64,000 bases of DNA from Bacteroidales bacterium. Its GTDB lineage: Bacteria; Bacteroidota; Bacteroidia; Bacteroidales; UBA10428. Both the position numbers and the translations under genes were made by a program. The notes under the pieces are model-generated. The model saw nothing but the letters and a program-made list of their open reading frames with translations. It did not search any database and was not told where the DNA came from. Below, piece by piece: positions 26,931 through 36,072 of this stretch; the first letter of the stretch is position 1, and every line of letters begins with the position of its first letter. Location: contig DATGXG010000048.1 of NCBI GenBank assembly GCA_035299085.1, forward strand, positions 166,972-230,971, read 5' to 3'.

Positions 26931-26966
26931 AAACCGGATATTAGGGGTTATGTGGCTAAATTAGTC

Positions 26967-27002
26967 AAAAAAAAAGAGACAGGTTTTTGCCTGCCTCTTT
27001 TA
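26967..27002 (-). terminator. Rho-independent terminator for the leftward secreted-protein gene
   Basis: On the minus strand the arms AAAAGAGGCAGG and CCTGTCTCTTTT pair (one G-U) around a short loop and are followed by a run of at least seven T. It lies beyond the tandem repeats downstream of the gene at 27142-27741. Confidence 0.7.
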
Positions 27003-27013
27003 TGCCGTTTGAC

Positions 27014-27140
27014 GCTTCGCCGTTTCATGCTTCGCGTTTCAAGCTTCGCGTTTCAAGCTTCGCGTTTCAAGCTTTGCGTTTCAAGCCTTGCGCTTGAACA
27101 ACATGAAACAACTTTGAAACAACATGAAACAACTTCAAAA
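27014..27140. repeat. Two adjacent tandem repeats (14-mer x6 and 21-mer x2)
   Basis: GCTTCGCGTTTCAA or close variants occurs six times in a row (27014-27098). It is followed by two 21-base units beginning CAACATGAAACAACTT (27099-27140). The array starts just after the terminator hairpin and ends one base before the stop codon of the leftward gene. It lies in that gene's 3' untranslated region. Confidence 0.85.
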
Positions 27141-27141
27141 T

Positions 27142-27741
27142 TTACTTCAATTGCTTATTCAAAAAGCCTGCCAGCGCTTTTCCAAGCTTGGCATAACCTT
27201 CTTCAATACGGTATCCTGTGTCATAATCAAAACCCATGGCATCACGGCCCGGACAGTTCTGAACGGTAATGAGGGCTACTTCTTTTCCTGATGCATCTTT
27301 AATAATAACCTCTGTATTAATGAAGGCGGGTTTACGGGTAACTCCCACGTTAAATCCGGGTTCAATGAATGTGGTGTGCACAACCATGGTATACTTGGCA
27401 TCCGCTGCCTTGGGATCAACCTTTGCATTATTTGTATTCTCATTGAAAAGCTGTTCAAATTTCGGCTGATAACGGCCACTTCTGTCGGCTTTCCACTGTT
27501 CCTTCCATTTGTCGCCTTTGCCGGCTTCACTCTTATTATAGTCGGCCGATTTCTTAGCAATGTAATCGTCTTCTTTATCAAATTTACCTACACCCATATT
27601 GCTGTAGTCATAAGTAACCAGGAGAGTTTGCTGGCCTTTCAACTGATCAACCGATCCGCTTTTCAATGTAATTTTCTGCGCGCTGGCCGTAAAAGCCGAC
27701 AACAACAGAACTGACATGATCAAGATCAAATTTTTTCTCAT
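27142..27741 (-). CDS. Secreted protein of unknown function
   Basis: A 199-residue protein with a clear signal peptide (MRKNLILIMSVLLLSAFTASAQ). The mature part starts KITLKSGSVDQLKGQQTLLV, has a charged central helix region and a beta-rich C-terminal half (MVVHTTFIEPGFNVGVTRKP). I do not recognise the family; it resembles the small exported proteins common in Bacteroidota. It lies downstream of the trifunctional exporter on the same strand with a 74-base gap, so it may be read from its own promoter. Confidence 0.6.
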   Translation of the reverse strand: MRKNLILIMSVLLLSAFTASAQKITLKSGSVDQLKGQQTLLVTYDYSNMGVGKFDKEDDYIAKKSADYNKSEAGKGDKWKEQWKADRSGRYQPKFEQLFNENTNNAKVDPKAADAKYTMVVHTTFIEPGFNVGVTRKPAFINTEVIIKDASGKEVALITVQNCPGRDAMGFDYDTGYRIEEGYAKLGKALAGFLNKQLK

Positions 27742-27815
27742 AGTAATGAATGTTTTTGTGATGAATGTTAAAGAACGTTCATGTTACGATCATTTTCATC
27801 AAAGTGTTACAGGAA

Positions 27816-30800
27816 CTATCCCTGCTTTTTTAACACGAACAGCGAATTTGAAGTGATCCGTGAATCGCCTGAAGTTCGGACTTCAAAACCGTGTTTTTCA
27901 GCCAATTCCTTAATCTTGGTGCCTGAAAAGAAAAACAGCCGGTTATCTTCGGCCTTATTAAATCCTGAACGTGTTGAAAAGAATTCAGTGTACTGTGTGG
28001 CGCGGTGGCGTTTCTGCTGATCACGGTCCGCATCGCGGATGATAACACGGCCTCCGTCATTGAGCCTGTCCATGCATCTTTTCAGCAACATATCCTGCTT
28101 TTCCTCTGGCAGGTAATGGAGCACATCACTCAGAATGAAAATATCCGAATGAGGGAGATCATATTCAGATGCATCAGCGGCAACAAAACAAATATTTTCT
28201 GATTTTGAAATACAGTTATTAGCCAGTTCTACTTTATCGGTATCATAATCGATGGCCAGGATTTTCCGGTCAGGCGAAACGAAGGAAAGCATATAACTGA
28301 GATAGCCATAACCGCATCCGATGTCGGTAATTGCTGCATTACGCGGAACCAGGCTATTTATAAACTCATAATTTTTCTCAAGCGACAGTTTGATCCTTGT
28401 GTACCATTCGAGCACCGGCCCTTTATAAATATAATTCCGTATGAGTTTTCTTCTGAAATAGGCCGGTGTTTCCAGTTCCTGCTTCAACATGGCATATTCG
28501 CTCCTGAAATATTTCAGCATAAACCTTGTCATCTCATGGTAATCCGATCCGTACAAGGCCTCGCCGGGTTTTATCCGCGGGAAAATTTTCAATGTGATTG
28601 AACCTCCCCGCAGGTGGTTTTCACCTTTGTTCATGCAATCGCCGGCCCCGTGGATCATAATCGGTATAATGTCCAGTTCAAGCTGCTGTGCAACCAGGAA
28701 TGCCCCTTTATGAAAACGGGTGATCGAGGAATCCGCTGAGCGGCTGCCTTCGGGAAAGATGATAACCGAATATCCTTCATCCAGTTTCTTCCTGAGCTTG
28801 CCGGTGAGGTCGCCATAACCCTCCATAACCGGGTAATAATTCAGATAGCGGATTACCAGGGCATATATCGGGTTATTCCATACCCATTTTGTAGTAATTA
28901 CGATGAGTTTAGGATTCAGCATAAGAAGCAGGAGGAGGTCGATATGCGACTGGTGATTGCTGATGATCAGTGCCGGTTTGGTAAAATCCTCACCCGCCAC
29001 GTTAATGATCTTCTTTTTTATATGAAACATGGCATAAACAGGTACTCTGCACCAGACCATCATGGCATGATGAAGGATAAGCTGCTTTTTCACTCTCCTT
29101 AAAGGAAGGAGTAAAACCAGTACGAGCATAACATTCATGAACAGGCATCCTGCCACGAACAAAGAGAAAACAAGGATAGTAATGATCAGATCCGACAGGA
29201 TAACCGGAAGGTATCTTTTCTTATTCTTTTTAAGGATAAGGTATTCGAAAAACAATGGCTCGAAAGTATAAGATATAAGCACAACGGAAAGCAGTCCTAC
29301 TATTGATATCAGGGCTATTGAATTCAGCGCGGGATGTTTTGCCAGGATAAGCACCCCTGTGCCGGATATTGAAATCAGAACCGAAATCAGAATGCAGGTT
29401 TTGTATGATAACAGGTTGCGGTCATTGGTCTTATACCCCTGTACAAGTCCCTGCATGATATAAATGCTGTAGTCGATTCCCAAACCGGTTATGAACGATG
29501 AAATGATTATATTGAAAATATTGAACCGGATATCGAATATGCCCATGAAACCAAGGGTCCATATCCAGCTGAGCAATATGGGCACAAAAGTTATAAAACC
29601 CAGCTCGATTCGGCCAAAGGCAAGGATCAGCACCAGCAGGATCAACAGAAGGCTGACATTGGCGATGAAATTGAAATCATTTGCCAGTGTGTTCACCATC
29701 CGGGTAAGAACCGATTTCCTGTCGATTACAATGGAACCCTGCAAATCGCTGAATTTTTTCTCTGCCAACTCTTTCCCCTCGTCTGTTACCTTAAGAATGG
29801 TAACTATGGAAGCCAGGTCAGGTGAAACCGATATATTGTCAACAAAGAATATCGATTCCAGTGTTTTAAAAACAGAAGAATCAGCTGGTTTGAAATCAGT
29901 GTGGATTGCATTTTCAAATTCAGAAAAGGATCCAGGACGGAAGCCGGCCTGAACAGCTTTCTGGTTGAGTGTTTTCAAAAACCGTTCCCTGTTGTGCCTG
30001 TTCCAGAAATCATTCCAGCGTGCAATCCGCACTGCCTGCAGTGAATCTGACATTAAAAGTGAACTGGGACTTGTAAAGCTCTTTACATAGCCGTCTTTTC
30101 TCAGGCTCCCGGCTAAAGCAAGAACACGTTCATTGCTTTTCAGAGCATCCTGAAGATCGGAGCCATAAGCCACCACGTAAAGCGAACTGAGTTTTGCATT
30201 GTTGATCCGGTTCAGGTCGTTCTCGGTTCGTTTGAGGGCATCCGACATAAAATTCATCTTCATCATATCGGTTTCGAACCCGACACGGTTGAAATAGAAT
30301 GCGGCCACAAAGGTATACACAACCATGGCACCGAGCAGCAATTTGTTTTTGTCGAATGCATAGTTGGTGATGCGGTCCAGGACTTTTTCAAGGTAGTTTT
30401 TCTCTTCGGTTTCATCACTTACACGGTGAGTGGCTTCCAGTATGTGCGGAAGCACAACCATTGTGAAGAAGGCTGCGGTGACCACACTAATGGAAGCCAG
30501 GATGCCCAGCTCATGCAGCGATTCAGATGAAACAAAAACAAGAGTCAGAAATTCAAATGCCGTGGCAAATCCGCATACAATAATGGGAAATGAAACATCC
30601 TTAATAGTTTGGATTACCGAATGCTTATGCTTGTAATGGGTTGTGATATGAAGTGCGTAATCGACGGTTATGGCCATAATCACGGTTCCGATGCTGAGCG
30701 AGATAACCGAAATTTTTCCCTGTACAAGAAACAGCACAGCAAGGGCCATTATCCCACCGAAAATGGCAGGGAGGAAGATAAAAGGGAACAGCGCTTTCTT

Positions 30801-31676
30801 TTTAACCGAAAAAGTAATGATCAGTGAAAGAAGAATAATGGTGATCGTAAGCGTAAGCCGTATATCCTTTTTAAGCCGTTCGGCATTGCCCGATGCAATA
30901 AGAGCAGAACCAAAAGGTTCAATTTGCACTCCCCTGTGATCCTTTTGAATTTTTTCAATAGCCCCGTTAAGCTTTTCAATAAAAACAGCATTCTGCGATG
31001 TTTGTGTCGAAGCAAATACCGGTGTAATAAACATCATCAGGTGGCTAAGATCTTTCGAGAAAATACACCCGTTAACCATTGTATAGTTCTCATCGTTCTG
31101 GAATGAACCAAGCTTTTTAAGGGCGAGACCACTGAAACCAACCGGATCGCGGACTATCATCTGCTTCATTGTAAAACTGGCGGGCGATAGTAGGTTTTTC
31201 AGGTCGTTGCTGACAGCTTTTTCAATCCGTTCCGGAGTTACCATAGAATCCATAACGGCATAATCGGCTTGATCCAAAAACAGCGGAACATGGTTGTAAA
31301 CCACATCCATCATGGTTTGTGCCACCGTGTCAGCCACACGGTAAGTAACAACTTTCACCCAGGGTCTGAACGTTTCTGATTTCAGGGTATCGGCGAGCCT
31401 GTCACCGGCAGACACAAGTTCATCCGGACTTACGTTCCCGTTTGATTGATCTGCTGTAACCGATATAATGATTTTATCGAGAAATTTGGATTGCTCCACA
31501 ATACGGCTAAGGATTCCGGAGGATTCAACTCCCGATATCATTTTATTTATATCCTCCTCAAACCGGATTCGTGAAGCAAGAAATATGGATATTGCGGCCA
31601 CCGCTGAAACGATGAAGAAAAGTCGGAATCTTCTTTTGCTGAAAAAACGGTACAGGTGTACGAAAAACATTTCCAT
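27816..31676 (-). CDS. Trifunctional MMPL transporter / lysophospholipid acyltransferase / SAM methyltransferase
   Basis: A 1286-residue fusion. Residues 1-860 are an RND/MMPL exporter with two 6-helix halves and two large periplasmic loops (about 40-270 and 470-685). Residues about 890-1060 are a PlsC-type acyltransferase with SNHQSHIDLL near 907 and FPEGSRS near 975. Residues about 1110-1286 are a class I methyltransferase with DIGCGYGYLSYML near 1119 and LSDVLHYLPE. In aryl-polyene clusters these three activities are usually separate genes for export, lipid attachment and ring O-methylation. Here one protein could couple tailoring with export at the inner membrane. It starts 3 bases after the GT2-DUF2062 gene. 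Confidence 0.93.
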   Translation of the reverse strand: MEMFFVHLYRFFSKRRFRLFFIVSAVAAISIFLASRIRFEEDINKMISGVESSGILSRIVEQSKFLDKIIISVTADQSNGNVSPDELVSAGDRLADTLKSETFRPWVKVVTYRVADTVAQTMMDVVYNHVPLFLDQADYAVMDSMVTPERIEKAVSNDLKNLLSPASFTMKQMIVRDPVGFSGLALKKLGSFQNDENYTMVNGCIFSKDLSHLMMFITPVFASTQTSQNAVFIEKLNGAIEKIQKDHRGVQIEPFGSALIASGNAERLKKDIRLTLTITIILLSLIITFSVKKKALFPFIFLPAIFGGIMALAVLFLVQGKISVISLSIGTVIMAITVDYALHITTHYKHKHSVIQTIKDVSFPIIVCGFATAFEFLTLVFVSSESLHELGILASISVVTAAFFTMVVLPHILEATHRVSDETEEKNYLEKVLDRITNYAFDKNKLLLGAMVVYTFVAAFYFNRVGFETDMMKMNFMSDALKRTENDLNRINNAKLSSLYVVAYGSDLQDALKSNERVLALAGSLRKDGYVKSFTSPSSLLMSDSLQAVRIARWNDFWNRHNRERFLKTLNQKAVQAGFRPGSFSEFENAIHTDFKPADSSVFKTLESIFFVDNISVSPDLASIVTILKVTDEGKELAEKKFSDLQGSIVIDRKSVLTRMVNTLANDFNFIANVSLLLILLVLILAFGRIELGFITFVPILLSWIWTLGFMGIFDIRFNIFNIIISSFITGLGIDYSIYIMQGLVQGYKTNDRNLLSYKTCILISVLISISGTGVLILAKHPALNSIALISIVGLLSVVLISYTFEPLFFEYLILKKNKKRYLPVILSDLIITILVFSLFVAGCLFMNVMLVLVLLLPLRRVKKQLILHHAMMVWCRVPVYAMFHIKKKIINVAGEDFTKPALIISNHQSHIDLLLLLMLNPKLIVITTKWVWNNPIYALVIRYLNYYPVMEGYGDLTGKLRKKLDEGYSVIIFPEGSRSADSSITRFHKGAFLVAQQLELDIIPIMIHGAGDCMNKGENHLRGGSITLKIFPRIKPGEALYGSDYHEMTRFMLKYFRSEYAMLKQELETPAYFRRKLIRNYIYKGPVLEWYTRIKLSLEKNYEFINSLVPRNAAITDIGCGYGYLSYMLSFVSPDRKILAIDYDTDKVELANNCISKSENICFVAADASEYDLPHSDIFILSDVLHYLPEEKQDMLLKRCMDRLNDGGRVIIRDADRDQQKRHRATQYTEFFSTRSGFNKAEDNRLFFFSGTKIKELAEKHGFEVRTSGDSRITSNSLFVLKKQG

Positions 31677-31679
31677 AGC

Positions 31680-32831
31680 TCAATCGATTATGACAGGATT
31701 TCTGCGGAATGTTTTAAGACACAAGTAAGTCAGCAAGCCTGAAAGTGCCGACATTATTACGGCAAATACAACGGAACCCAGTAAATACTGCAGCAGGTTT
31801 GTTTTAACCCATGCCAGTGTGATATCCGAACTGAACGGTAGACTGCCGTTTCCTGAAAGAATCAATCCCCCGGTAACATAACTGCAATACAGGATCAGCG
31901 GAGTAATAGGAAATATGCTGATATTGGCTGCAACAATAACAAGAAGTTTGTTCAATCTCAGCAGGTATGCAAGTGCAATGGCTGTGATGAGCTGGTAACC
32001 CCAGATGGGCACTATCCCCATAAAAACACCGAACATCACCGACAGGATCAGTTTCTGGTTTGATTCGCCTGTCTGCAGCACATTGCGTTTAACAAAATCC
32101 TTTATGTTCTCCTTTTTCAGGAAACGAATAAATGAAAAAGGCTTGACATAAAGCACTGCTATCAGCACGCAAATGGCATTAAGGACACTGATGCGTACAA
32201 AATCGCGGAATGGCCTGTAATGGCTTACGCGTTCTTCTTTTTCAGGGTAAAATACATTGATGGGAATATTCATGAGAGGTATGCCTCTCCATGCCGAACG
32301 AATCAGCACTTCCAGCTCAAACTCATACTTGCGGGTCAGGAACCGGATTGACTGCAACGATTCTAGAGGATAAAGCCTGAAACCGGATTGTGTATCGGGT
32401 AAACTGACACCCGAAATAAAACGGAACCAGAAATTGGAAAACCGGTTGGCAAAACTGCTGCCCGCCCTCATTTTTTCAGAAGGCAATGTGCGGGCTCCAA
32501 CAATCAGGGCGCCCGGATTTTCCTTAATAGACTTTAAGAACAGAGGAATATCCTTTGCGTAATGCTGACCGTCGGAATCAATTGTTATGGCATATGAAAA
32601 ACCAAGTTGCCTTGCTTTTTCAAAACCACGTTGCAAGGCATAGCCTTTACCCTGGTTTTGCCCGTAACTCACAATGTTTACCTGCGGGAAATCATTAAGT
32701 ATGGCTGCTGTAGAATCAGTGGATCCGTCATTAACAACAATTACATTGCGGGTCACCTGTAAAACATCGGAAATAACTTTACCAAGTGTCCGCGCGTTGT
32801 TGTAGGTAGGGATTACCACACACCAGTCCAT
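31680..32831 (-). CDS. Glycosyltransferase family 2 with C-terminal DUF2062 domain
   Basis: A 383-residue protein from the preferred start. The GT2 domain begins at once (MDWCVVIPTYNNARTLGKVI), with VVNDGSTDSTAAIL, YAITIDSDGQHY (DxD) and DTQSGFRLYPLE, as in dolichyl-phosphate-mannose-synthase-like enzymes. A C-terminal membrane DUF2062 domain follows (FGVFMGIVPIWGYQLITAIA). An upstream ATG at 32871-32873 would add 14 residues, but it lies only 11 bases from the -7 box, so 32831 is preferred. GT2-DUF2062 proteins are regular members of aryl-polyene/flexirubin clusters, where they may glycosylate or move the lipid-linked product. Confidence 0.88.
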   Translation of the reverse strand: MDWCVVIPTYNNARTLGKVISDVLQVTRNVIVVNDGSTDSTAAILNDFPQVNIVSYGQNQGKGYALQRGFEKARQLGFSYAITIDSDGQHYAKDIPLFLKSIKENPGALIVGARTLPSEKMRAGSSFANRFSNFWFRFISGVSLPDTQSGFRLYPLESLQSIRFLTRKYEFELEVLIRSAWRGIPLMNIPINVFYPEKEERVSHYRPFRDFVRISVLNAICVLIAVLYVKPFSFIRFLKKENIKDFVKRNVLQTGESNQKLILSVMFGVFMGIVPIWGYQLITAIALAYLLRLNKLLVIVAANISIFPITPLILYCSYVTGGLILSGNGSLPFSSDITLAWVKTNLLQYLLGSVVFAVIMSALSGLLTYLCLKTFRRNPVIID

Positions 32832-32883
32832 CGTTGAAATATCTCCTCTCCCGGTGGTATTTTTTGCGTTCATTTACAAATTG

Positions 32884-32891
32884 CAAATATA
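32884..32891 (-). promoter_or_regulatory. -7 box for the GT2 / trifunctional exporter operon
   Basis: Reading leftward, TATATTTG matches TAnnTTTG exactly. Transcription from it would begin near 32877, giving a leader of about 45 bases to the ATG at 32831. This helps decide against the upstream ATG. Confidence 0.45.
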
Positions 32892-32951
32892 TATTTTTAA
32901 ATGAACCGGCAACGATAACCCCTGTTTTGAAATCAAGAAGCAATAAATGGC

Positions 32952-33626
32952 TTACCTGTATAGCATCCGGGAATGGAATGAAAGAATAATGCCGATTTGT
33001 CCCCCGGTATAGGACAGGTCAAAACTTGTCTGGTTTTCCTTATAACCTGCTGAAATATTGTTATCAACTGCTTGCACATAACGGAATGCAAAATAAGGCT
33101 GAATATTAATTTTACTGAACTGCATGCTATAACCGGCCTGAATTTTAAAACCGGGCGCTGAACCGGTGAATTCTTTAAATTTTATGAAACTGTAGCTAAT
33201 GCCACCGCCTATCAGGAAGGCATTTTTACCGGATTTGTTTGGCAGATAATAGTTTGCCGTTATTTCCGGGGCAACTCTTGAATAGGTGTAGGAAAAACTG
33301 CTGCCATTGGTAACCGCGATATATTTAGGTGCTATGTCATATTCAAGCGCAGCTGTGAAGTCAGCTTTTTTAATCCTGAATGTCAGCCCGCCTTTCACCT
33401 CAACATACATATAAATTTGGGTATTGACTGTGTAATCATAACCGGAAGCTATTACAGTTTCGACGTATTTGTTAACGTCTGACGGGTAAAAGAAACCTAA
33501 ACCAACTCCCAAAGTAGGATAAATCATTGATTTTTTTTCTGTAGTTTCCTGAGCTTTTAGAACGTAGGGAAAGGTGGCCATGATAACAAAAAGGAACAGG
33601 CCTGAAAGCATTTTTTGTGTTTTCAT
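32952..33626 (-). CDS. Outer-membrane beta-barrel protein
   Basis: A 224-residue protein. I place the start at the ATG complementary to 33624-33626, since it opens a proper signal peptide (MKTQKMLSGLFLFVIMATFP, cleavage near LKAQ). The upstream in-frame extension is basic and unlike a signal. The mature part is a run of amphipathic beta strands (TLGVGLGFFYP, GGLTFRIKKADFTAALEYD, GGQIGIILSFHSRMLYR), as in small OmpA/OmpX-like barrels. It sits between two pigment operons and diverges from the ammonia-lyase gene, so it could be the outer-membrane end of the pathway, though this is only positional. Confidence 0.75.
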   Translation of the reverse strand: MKTQKMLSGLFLFVIMATFPYVLKAQETTEKKSMIYPTLGVGLGFFYPSDVNKYVETVIASGYDYTVNTQIYMYVEVKGGLTFRIKKADFTAALEYDIAPKYIAVTNGSSFSYTYSRVAPEITANYYLPNKSGKNAFLIGGGISYSFIKFKEFTGSAPGFKIQAGYSMQFSKINIQPYFAFRYVQAVDNNISAGYKENQTSFDLSYTGGQIGIILSFHSRMLYR

Positions 33627-33699
33627 GCAAATAAGGTTTAAAGTGTTTTTGGTAGCCGGAAAGTTAACACATTTATTTCCGTATGATTTAATTTTTTTA

Positions 33700-33707
33700 T
33701 TATTTTG
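33700..33707 (+). promoter_or_regulatory. Weak -7-like box upstream of the ammonia-lyase operon
   Basis: TTATTTTG differs from TAnnTTTG at one key base and lies 76 bases before the ATG at 33783. It is in the 156-base divergent gap with the outer-membrane protein gene. Nothing better was found there. Confidence 0.25.
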
Positions 33708-33782
33708 CAGCCGTTTTTTTTCAAACCCGAAACCCAATAAAACGACTATATATCATTTCTATTGCATAAATCTTTTCAAGTA

Positions 33783-35321
33783 ATGTTAAGTATTGGTGAA
33801 CGAAAAATTTCTCTTGATGATTATTTCCATGTTCTTTATGAAAATGAAAAGGTAGAGATACATAAAAATTCAGCTGAAAGAATAAAAAGTAGCTTCGATT
33901 TCCTTGAGTCCTTTCATCACAATAAAATCATATATGGAATAAATACAGGCCTGGGTCCAATGGCTCAGTACAAAATTGATGAGTCTGACCGCCTGAAACT
34001 TCACTATAATGCTATCCGGAGCCATGCATCTGGGTGCGGCGATCCAGTAAAACCCGTTTATGTTAAATCGGCCATGCTCACGCTGCTCAGCAATTTTTCA
34101 CATGGCTTTTCAGGCATGCACCCGGAGGTAATTGAATTACTGAAGCAATTGGTAAACCTGGATATTATTCCGTTTGTACCCGAGCACGGTGGTGTCGGTG
34201 CCAGCGGCGACCTGGTTCAGCTTGCCCATATTGCCCTGGTTCTGATTGGTGAAGGAGAAGTTTTCTTTGAGGGAAAATGGTCTGACACAGCTGAAGTTTT
34301 TGCCTCTAAAGGGCTTAAACCCATTTCCATCCATCTTCGTGAAGGTTTGTCGCTTATCAACGGCACTTGTTTCATGACAGGAACCGGGATGGTAAACCTG
34401 CTGCATGCCCGTAATCTTATGGGCTGGGCCATAACGGTTGCAACCATGATCAATGAAATCGTCAGGTCATTTGACGATTATTTTTCATCGGAATTGAACC
34501 GCGTTAAGAAGCATTATGGCCAGAACCGTGTTGCGGAGCTTGAGCGTAAAATCCTTGCCGACAGCAAGCTGATCCGCAAGCGTGAGGAACACTTTTTTAA
34601 CGGCAAGCACAGCAATGACTATGTTATAGCGGATAAGGTGCAGGAATACTATTCAATCCGCTGTGTTCCCCAGATCCTGGGTCCCATTCTGGATACCATT
34701 GAGTATACCGAAAAAATACTTCTTGAAGAAGCGGATTCCGCCAGCGATAATCCGGTTGTAGATGCCGAAAAAAACAATATCTTTCATGGTGGAAATTTTC
34801 ATGGAGATTACATTTCACTGGAAATGGACAAATTAAAAATTGCCATTACCAAAATGTCAATGCTCTTTGAAAGGCAGATCAACTACCTGATGAACGACAG
34901 GCTGAATAATAAACTTCCTCCTTTTGTGAACCTGGGTAAACTGGGAGTGAATTTTGGCATGCAGGGCACACAATTTACAGCTACATCAACCGTGGCTGAA
35001 AATCAAACCCTGTCGTTCCCCAATTATGTACACAGTATATCAAACAATAACGATAACCAGGACATTGTGAGCATGGGTACCAATTCTGCCCAGTTTGCCC
35101 GCAAAGTAATTGATAACACTTACCAGGTACTTGCCATTGAATTGATGACTATTTTGCAGAGTATTGATTACCTGAATATCGAATCCAGGATGTCGTCATT
35201 CACCTCTTCAAAATACAGGGAATTAAGGAAACTGGTTCCGAGATTTGAAGAGGACACCGTAAAATACCCTGAAATCAGGAAGATTCAGGAGCATTTATGT
35301 ACAAATTTTATTAACCTGTAG
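33783..35321 (+). CDS. Tyrosine ammonia-lyase (HAL/PAL family, flexirubin-cluster type)
   Basis: A 512-residue MIO-dependent lyase. The self-cyclising Ala-Ser-Gly is at residues 140-142 (HGGVGASGDLVQLAH). Other family parts are YGINTGLGPMAQYKI, FHGGNFHGDYISLEMDKLKI and SNNNDNQDIVSMGTNSA. From memory these stretches, and the selectivity loop IRSHASG, closely follow the Flavobacterium johnsoniae tyrosine ammonia-lyase. I therefore call it tyrosine to 4-coumarate rather than histidine ammonia-lyase. No other histidine-catabolism gene is nearby. The ATG at 33783 is preferred over an upstream frame extension. It is first in a tightly packed operon with reductase, ketosynthase and ACP, where coumarate would be the polyene starter. 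Confidence 0.9.
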   Translation: MLSIGERKISLDDYFHVLYENEKVEIHKNSAERIKSSFDFLESFHHNKIIYGINTGLGPMAQYKIDESDRLKLHYNAIRSHASGCGDPVKPVYVKSAMLTLLSNFSHGFSGMHPEVIELLKQLVNLDIIPFVPEHGGVGASGDLVQLAHIALVLIGEGEVFFEGKWSDTAEVFASKGLKPISIHLREGLSLINGTCFMTGTGMVNLLHARNLMGWAITVATMINEIVRSFDDYFSSELNRVKKHYGQNRVAELERKILADSKLIRKREEHFFNGKHSNDYVIADKVQEYYSIRCVPQILGPILDTIEYTEKILLEEADSASDNPVVDAEKNNIFHGGNFHGDYISLEMDKLKIAITKMSMLFERQINYLMNDRLNNKLPPFVNLGKLGVNFGMQGTQFTATSTVAENQTLSFPNYVHSISNNNDNQDIVSMGTNSAQFARKVIDNTYQVLAIELMTILQSIDYLNIESRMSSFTSSKYRELRKLVPRFEEDTVKYPEIRKIQEHLCTNFINL

Positions 35322-35324
35322 ATT

Positions 35325-36053
35325 ATGAAATTTGCACTGGTAACAGGAGGATCGAGGGGAATTGGTAAGTCGGTATGCATAAAGCTGGCAGCCATGGGTT
35401 ATCATGTGCTAATTAATTATGTGCGAAATACAGGAGAGGCACAGAACACTCTTGAGCTTATTAAAAACGAAGGCGGTGAAGGAACAATAATACAGTTTGA
35501 TGTTACCGATGCCGCTGAAGTGGAAAAAGTACTGAGTGAATGGCAGCAAAAAAATCCGGACAGTTATATTGAAGTTCTTGTAAACAATGCCGGAATCAGG
35601 AAAGACACCCTGTTGATGTGGATGGAAAATAATCACTGGCAGGATGTGATGAACACTAATCTGAACGGCTTTTTTTATGTTACCCGGTTCGTTCTGAAAA
35701 ACATGCTTGTGAATAAGTATGGAAGGATCGTGAACGTCGTTTCACTCTCAGGTTTAAAAGGTCTTCCCGGCCAGGTAAATTATTCCGCAGCCAAAGCGGG
35801 CGTTATTGGCGCCACAAAGGCACTGGCGCAGGAAATCGGCAAGAAAAAAGTCACCGTAAATGCGGTAGCGCCGGGTTTCATCAAGACTGATATGACAAAA
35901 GACCTGAATGAAAATGAATTGAAAAACCTTATACCACTCAACCGTTTTGGCCTGCCGGAAGAGGTTGCCGAAGTTGTTTGTTTTCTGGCATCTGAAAAGG
36001 CATCCTATATAACCGGCGAAGTCATTTCGGTAAATGGGGGATTATATACCTAA
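35325..36053 (+). CDS. 3-oxoacyl-ACP reductase (FabG-like ketoreductase)
   Basis: A 242-residue SDR with FALVTGGSRGIGKSVCIKLA, NNAGIRKDTL near residue 90, and the Ser-Tyr-Lys triad in VSLSGLKGLPGQVNYSAAKA near 138-156. It ends TGEVISVNGGLYT. It reduces 3-ketoacyl-ACP with NADPH. Its place 3 bases after the ammonia-lyase and just before a ketosynthase marks it as the ketoreductase of polyene chain extension rather than the housekeeping FabG. Confidence 0.92.
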   Translation: MKFALVTGGSRGIGKSVCIKLAAMGYHVLINYVRNTGEAQNTLELIKNEGGEGTIIQFDVTDAAEVEKVLSEWQQKNPDSYIEVLVNNAGIRKDTLLMWMENNHWQDVMNTNLNGFFYVTRFVLKNMLVNKYGRIVNVVSLSGLKGLPGQVNYSAAKAGVIGATKALAQEIGKKKVTVNAVAPGFIKTDMTKDLNENELKNLIPLNRFGLPEEVAEVVCFLASEKASYITGEVISVNGGLYT

Positions 36054-36072
36054 CTATTGCTGTTTTTAATTT

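Noticed and set aside
33783..35321. Histidine ammonia-lyase (hutH)
   Set aside because: Operon context and the close match to flexirubin-type tyrosine ammonia-lyase outweigh the generic family resemblance; no hut genes are near.
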